From an uncultured Clostridia bacterium (GTDB lineage Bacteria > Bacillota > Clostridia > TANB77 > CAG-508): a DNA stretch of 17,839 bases. Shown in pieces: positions 15,301 through 17,839 of the stretch (its first letter is position 1; each line of letters begins with the position of its first letter). The translations under genes and the position numbers were made by a program. The stretch is from NCBI GenBank assembly GCA_947632745.1, contig CANRQH010000015.1, forward strand, positions 1 through 17,839. Direction: 5' to 3'. The notes beneath the pieces are model-generated. The model made no database searches. It had not been told where the DNA came from and saw only the letters and a list, made by a program, of their open reading frames with translations.

Positions 15301-15464
15301 TTAACTTTTTTACCAAATTTTCCTCTTAAAAGCTCTACATCTTTGTCTTCAATACTACTTAAATGACTTTTTATATCAATACCTAAAATTTTAGCTTCAT
15401 CTAATAATTCTTTACTAGGTATATCCATTTCCTTTGCAAGTTCATATACTTTCATCTTACCCAT
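12369..15464 (-). CDS. infB: Translation initiation factor IF-2
   Basis: The 1,031-residue product is long for a Gram-positive IF-2. It has an IF2_N domain (KVYELAKEMDIPSKELLDEA), a Lys/Glu/Asp-rich linker with KKVKEDS-type repeats (about 45-170), an Asn/Gln-rich segment (about 235-340), and a second IF2_N-like domain near 450. The GTPase domain follows, with GHVDHGKT near 540, DTPGHEAF and NKID, and then domains II-IV with the initiator-tRNA-binding C-terminus. It delivers fMet-tRNA to the 30S subunit. The start at 15464 is chosen over an in-frame ATG at 15479 because GGAGGTGAG lies 7 nt before it. It overlaps the end of ylxR by 8 bp, indicating coupling; ylxQ, usually between them in Bacillus, is absent. 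CGT and CGC are used, CGG is not. Confidence 0.97.
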   Translation of the reverse strand: MGKMKVYELAKEMDIPSKELLDEAKILGIDIKSHLSSIEDKDVELLRGKFGKKVKEDSNKKVKEDSAKKVKEDSAKKENKKKDNKKADKKADIKDDVKKEKKENKKDDVKKESKKVKKETNVKNDNPVIIRREVIIQEENKTEKVKEERSKDNKTPFVQRNQKKDYNIVYRNKVEKPLTVSELFGLNKPKQEETKQEEAVVKEKKDVQVNEPQKDEAKKESPSVENQTQDMKNKSNIDENNYQAKRKDGYKQNQYKQNQYKQNQNNQNNQKQNSENRNNFQKREDRNQNNSGERNWQKDRQHNNQNSNYRNNNQNGRNGYNNNNRFNNKRPLDEKGIEKNIKDIMSVDVNLEEKSAREYNRNIDKQKNNNKFDETRPNKKKNNRKNQGDYSINEKKLNTLKQRNNLSNMFEDQEDSMLDYYDLTTGRGRKGKKKAQKAGEERTKQKIFKLTEITIPESISVKDLASELKKTSGEVIMKLMALGIMATLNNDLDFDTAFLVASEFGVTANKKEEVKEEDILFDESEDKEEDLVPRPPVVVVMGHVDHGKTSLLDVIRKTNVISGEAGGITQAIGAYKVKINDREITFLDTPGHEAFTQMRARGAQITDIAILVVAANDGVMPQTIEAINHAKSAGIPIIVAINKIDLPDSNPQRVKEELMQYELVPEEWGGDTIFVEISAKNNINIDGLLEMVLLQADMLELKANPNKQAKGAVIEARLDKNKGTIASVLVQRGTLDVGDTVVVGTAIGRIRSMVNDKGKKVKSAGPSTPVEIMGLTEVPQAGDTFYEVTDEKVAKHLIERRRRQEREKSINQVSNVTLNNLFNQMEEGKLKQLNLIVKADVQGSVEALKQSLEKLTNEEVVVKVIHSAAGAVTESDVTLAKVSNAIIIAFNVRPVVSAKEAAERDEVEIKQYSVIYQVIDDVEAAMKGMLDPKFEEELIGTAEIRQIFKISNVGTVGGAMVLTGKIERNAGVRVIRDDVVIHEGKLISLKRFKEDVKEVQKDFECGLQLEKYNDIKEGDIIEAFIMKEIKR

Positions 15465-15729
15465 TAATCTCACCTCCACTAATAAATTTTCTTAAATTTT
15501 CATATATACTCTCATCAATTTCCATTTCAAATATTTTTGACATCCTTTTATTTTTAATTGCTTTATTTAAGCACTCTTCATTTTTACAAATATATGTACC
15601 TCTACCTTCTAATTTTCCTTTAGGGTCCACATTTATTTCTCCATCTTTATTTTTTACAATTCTTATTAAATCTTTTTTGTCCTTTTTTTGATTACATCCT
15701 ATACAGGTTCTTTGTGGTAATCTTTTCAA
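15457..15729 (-). CDS. ylxR: YlxR family RNA-binding protein (DUF448)
   Basis: The 90-residue protein starts MKRLPQRTCIGCNQKKDKKD with the family's CxxC at residues 9 and 12, followed by LIRIVKNKDGEINVDPKGKL and GRGTYIC. YlxR proteins are small basic proteins of the nusA operon; in Bacillus YlxR acts on transcription and RNase P has been named as a partner. Translation seems to start at TTG (15727-15729), which overlaps the nusA TGA stop in the sequence TTTGA, with GGAG upstream; this is tight translational coupling. A longer CDS start was not found in this frame. Confidence 0.92.
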   Translation of the reverse strand: MKRLPQRTCIGCNQKKDKKDLIRIVKNKDGEINVDPKGKLEGRGTYICKNEECLNKAIKNKRMSKIFEMEIDESIYENLRKFISGGEING

Positions 15730-16815
15730 ATTTCATCTTCTCCTTTACTCTGTTCTTCTAGCATTTTTCTAAATTGGCTTTCAGATTTTATATCTATTTT
15801 CCAATTTGTAAGTTTTGCAGCTAATCTTGCATTTTGTCCTGCTTTACCTATAGCTAGTGATAATTGGTCATCTTGAACAATTACTTGAGCAAATTTTTCT
15901 TCTTCTTTTATATCTACTGCCATTATTTTTGCAGGAAGTAATGCTGCTGCTATATAGATTGATATATCTGGATTCCATTCAATTACATCAATTTTTTCTC
16001 CATTTAATTCATTTATAACATTTTGAATTCTTATTCCTCTTTGACCTACACAAGAACCTACTGGATCTATATTTGGATCTTCTGAATATACTGCAACTTT
16101 ACTTCTTTTTCCCGGGTCACGTGATACGCTCTTAATTTCTATTACTCCTTCATATATTTCTGGAATTTCAAACTCTAAAAGTTTTCTTACAAAATCTGGA
16201 CGAGTTCTTGAAACTATTACCTGTGGTGAACCTTTTTCTCCTTTTTCTACATCTACAACATATGCCTTAATTTTGCTGTTTACACTATAATTTTCTGTAG
16301 GTATTTGTTCTTTTAAAGGCATTACTCCTTCAAGTTTTCCAAGGTCCATTACAACTATTCCTTTATCTGCTTTTTGTATTGGTCCGTGAAACTATCTCTC
16401 CTTTTTTGTCACTATATTCTGTATACATTATTTCTCTTTCTGCTTCTCTAATTTTTTGAACAATAACTTGTTTTGCAGTTTGTGCTGCAATTCTTCCGAA
16501 ATTTTTTGGAACAATTTCTATTTCTACATTGTCTCCTACTTCTACTGTTCTCTTAACTTTTTTGGCTTCTTTTAAACCAATTTCTTTTATGTTATCTTTT
16601 ACTTCTTCTACAACTTCTTTTATAGAATATACAGATGTTGCTCCAGTTTTTTCGTCCATTACAACTTTAACATTTTCTTGTGAATCAAAGTTTCTTTTAT
16701 ATGCTGTTACTAATGCTGTTTCTATAGACTCTAGTAAATACTCCTTTTTTATTCCTTTTTCTTTTTCTAAATCTTCTAATGCTTGTATTAATTCTTTATT
16801 ATCAATAGCTTTCAT
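15726..16815 (-). CDS. nusA: Transcription factor NusA, read through one +1 shift
   Basis: Two frames join into a 362-residue NusA, close to the usual length in Gram-positive bacteria. The first frame encodes the RNA polymerase-binding N-terminal domain (ELIQALEDLEKEKGIKKEYL to GEIVS at residue 143). The second encodes the rest of S1 (KGIVVMDLGKLEGVMPLKEQ), then KH1 (GSCVGQRGIRIQNVINEL) and KH2 (AIGKAGQNARLAAKLTNW). Without the shift the first frame ends seven residues after the join, at TAA 16363. At the join the zero-frame codon 144 is CGG, followed by A; dropping C gives GTT TCA GGA CCA, i.e. IVSGPIQ, matching the family's IVSG/IVTG S1 start. NusA is essential in Bacillus, so a dead gene is unlikely. 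It lies in the usual rimP-nusA-ylxR order. Confidence 0.92.
16383..16386 (-). other. +1 frameshift site of nusA (TCA CGG A)
   Basis: The message reads GAG ATA GTT TCA CGG ACC AAT. In the +1 frame a TAG lies immediately before (TAG TTT CAC GGA), and the zero frame ends at TAA 16363, so the change of frame must occur in a window of about 30 nt. Similarity to NusA places it at the C of CGGA. TCA slipping to CAC would pair poorly with its tRNA, so out-of-frame binding of tRNA-Gly to GGA, as in the Ty3 mechanism, or quadruplet decoding, fits better than P-site slippage. Confidence 0.82.
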
Positions 16816-16878
16816 TTTTTTCTTATCATCCTTTCTAATTTATTTTATCTTTTTATAAACACTTTAAATTTTTTATAG

Positions 16879-17334
16879 CTAATCTTGATATACTGTTTTT
16901 ACTTGAGAAATATTTTGCCTTTCAATTTTTATTTTTTCTTTTACTTCTATTTCTAAAAACTCGTCTGTAACTTGACTTAAAATTCCTTCATAGCTTTTAT
17001 TTCCATTTTCATCTTTTTTGAACAATTTTATTGAAACTCTCTCTCCAATGTATTTTTTTAGTTGCCAATCTTTTCTTAAAAGCCTTTCTATTCCTGGTGA
17101 GGAAACCTCTAATAAATATTGTTCTTGTATTAAATCTGCTTCATCTAATATGTCTTTTATTTCGTTATTGACTTTTTCACAGTCATCAAGTGTTATTCCT
17201 TTTTCGTTATCAATTACTATTCTTAATATTAAGTCTTGACCTTCTTTTAAATATAATACGTCAAATAATTCGTAACCTATATTTTCTATTTTTTTCTTTA
17301 CTAGGCTTTCTACCTTTTCTTCTATTTTGGACAA
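16879..17334 (-). CDS. rimP: Ribosome maturation factor RimP
   Basis: The 151-residue protein has the RimP N-terminal domain (EKVESLVKKKIENIGYELFD, VLYLKEGQDLILRIVIDNE, GITLDDCEKVNNEI) and the SH3-like C-terminal domain beginning after YLLEVSSPGIERLLRKD. It is needed for 30S maturation. Translation appears to begin at TTG (17332-17334), 7 nt after GGAGG. It is the first gene of the nusA-infB operon here, 63 nt before nusA. A GC-rich hairpin lies in its leader. Confidence 0.96.
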   Translation of the reverse strand: MSKIEEKVESLVKKKIENIGYELFDVLYLKEGQDLILRIVIDNEKGITLDDCEKVNNEIKDILDEADLIQEQYLLEVSSPGIERLLRKDWQLKKYIGERVSIKLFKKDENGNKSYEGILSQVTDEFLEIEVKEKIKIERQNISQVKTVYQD

Positions 17335-17359
17335 CTTTTACCTCCTAAAACTAAGATTT

Positions 17360-17386
17360 AAGAGCGGGATTTTTGTTCCCGCTCTT
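17360..17386. promoter_or_regulatory. Hairpin in the rimP leader
   Basis: AAGAGCGGGA (17360-17369) and TCCCGCTCTT (17377-17386) form a perfect 10-bp stem with a 7-nt loop. It lies between the rimP promoter and the ribosome site. On the minus strand it lacks a T run directly after it (AAATCTTAG follows), so it is not a standard terminator for the operon; on the plus strand it is followed by TCTCTCTATTTTT. It may be a site for operon autoregulation, for example by NusA, or stabilise the mRNA. Confidence 0.6.
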
Positions 17387-17410
17387 TCTCTCTATTTTTA
17401 TGTCTTTTAT

Positions 17411-17439
17411 ATTATACCCTATTTTTACCATAATTGCAA
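17411..17439 (-). promoter_or_regulatory. Promoter of the rimP-nusA-infB operon
   Basis: TTGCAA (17434-17439) and TATAAT (17411-17416) are separated by 17 bp on the minus strand, preceded by TTTTCAAAAAAAGCTTGCAA. The predicted start is about 17404. It is the only strong promoter found before truB, so rimP to truB are probably one transcription unit. Confidence 0.78.
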
Positions 17440-17471
17440 GCTTTTTTTGAAAATTAAAGATTAAATTATTA

Positions 17472-17590
17472 AAGTTTATATTTATATATTTTTCCGTTAT
17501 CCCCATTTAAGAAAATGTAATTCGCTTTGCTCAAACATTTTCTAAAACGGTCACCTTGGGTTTCACTTCAAAATATATAAATATAAACTT
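17472..17590. repeat. 119-bp element with 21-bp perfect terminal inverted repeats
   Basis: Left arm 17472-17492 and right arm 17570-17590 are exact reverse complements (AAGTTTATATTTATATATTT plus T). Inside, AGAAAATG (17510-17517) pairs with CATTTTCT (17536-17543) and CCGTT (17494-17498) with AACGG (17546-17550). The right arm starts 8 bp after the stop codon of the preceding gene, so it may act as that gene's terminator; a miniature inverted-repeat element is the alternative. No direct target duplication was recognised. Confidence 0.82.
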
Positions 17591-17597
17591 ACTATTT

Positions 17598-17839
17598 TTA
17601 CTCATTACTTTCTATATATTCGTATTCACTAAGATTTGGCATTTGAACATCTTCATCTGTTACATCATCAAATGTGTATTTTAAAGTTCTTTCAAGTCCA
17701 CTATTACTCTCAAATAAAACTAACCCTGTTTCTTTATCAATTTTTTCTTTGATATCAAACAATGTTATATAATAACATTGTTTATCATCATATTTTGTTG
17801 GAACTATGAATAATAATGGATGTGCTGCCATCATAATTC
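17598..17839 (-). CDS. Unrecognised protein, C-terminal fragment (cut by window edge)
   Basis: About 80 residues are visible and the frame stays open to the window edge, so the methionines at its left end are probably internal. The visible part reads AAHPLLFIVPTKYDDKQCYY and continues with mixed strands and a strongly acidic tail (DDVTDEDVQMPNLSEYEYIE). I do not recognise it; there is no transmembrane segment. It ends with TAA at 17598, followed by the inverted-repeat element and the rimP promoter, so it is likely a separate transcription unit. Confidence 0.6.
   Translation of the reverse strand, partial: IMMAAHPLLFIVPTKYDDKQCYYITLFDIKEKIDKETGLVLFESNSGLERTLKYTFDDVTDEDVQMPNLSEYEYIESNE

Noticed and set aside
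14543..15366. Several plus-strand reading frames opposite the infB linker, rich in Phe, Ile, Leu and Ser.
   Set aside because: They are the complement of the Lys/Asn-rich linker, with no ribosome site or family resemblance.
8427..16400. Three single-base breaks dismissed as sequencing or assembly errors.
   Set aside because: None lies in a homopolymer, all add a base in the same CGGA context, and CGG is otherwise absent from native frames. Error cannot be fully excluded without reads, but it is the weaker explanation.
1..17839. tRNA or rRNA genes.
   Set aside because: No cloverleaf or conserved rRNA segment was recognised in the intergenic regions on either strand; the tRNA-related signal upstream of pheS is the T-box leader.

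Overview
The window comes from a very AT-rich, Gram-positive, Clostridia-like bacterium. The signs are the rimP-nusA-ylxR-infB-rbfA-nrnA-truB order, strong AGGAGG ribosome sites, a T-box upstream of pheST, and spoIIM next to xerD. Every convincing gene lies on the minus strand, so the window reads biologically from right to left.

Reading that way: the C-terminal end of an unrecognised gene (17598-17839); a palindromic element and the main promoter; then the translation/transcription operon rimP, nusA, ylxR, infB, rbfA, nrnA, truB (17334-9959). Next comes a 179-bp foldback element, a promoter followed by three 31-bp repeats, a degenerate HD-GYP-like gene coupled to an endonuclease Q-family gene, then spoIIM and xerD. 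After these lie a complete type III toxin-antitoxin locus (39-nt RNA repeats, terminator, toxN/abiQ-like toxin), a phenylalanine T-box with pheS-pheT, a GC-richer gene of foreign look (393-863), and the start of rpsO. In Bacillus, truB and rpsO sit close together (truB-ribF-rpsO). Here about 9 kb separates them, ribF is not seen, and ylxQ is missing between ylxR and infB.

The most striking observation is a coding anomaly. nusA is broken once and the endonuclease Q gene twice, each time by exactly one extra base. At all three breaks the zero-frame codon is CGG followed by A, and dropping the C restores a GGA codon at a position I expect to be glycine in the family. In a by-eye scan I found no other in-frame CGG in the roughly 5,000 native codons of the window; the only other one is in the GC-rich foreign-looking gene. 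I infer that CGG is unassigned or very poorly read here and acts as a +1 frameshift signal (C-GGA read as Gly), rather than three independent random defects.

Other points of interest are a shared -35 architecture (CTTGCAA-like, 17-bp spacer) in most native promoters, two copies of a 17-bp-core repeat placed directly behind stop codons, and an Asn/Gln-rich segment in IF2.
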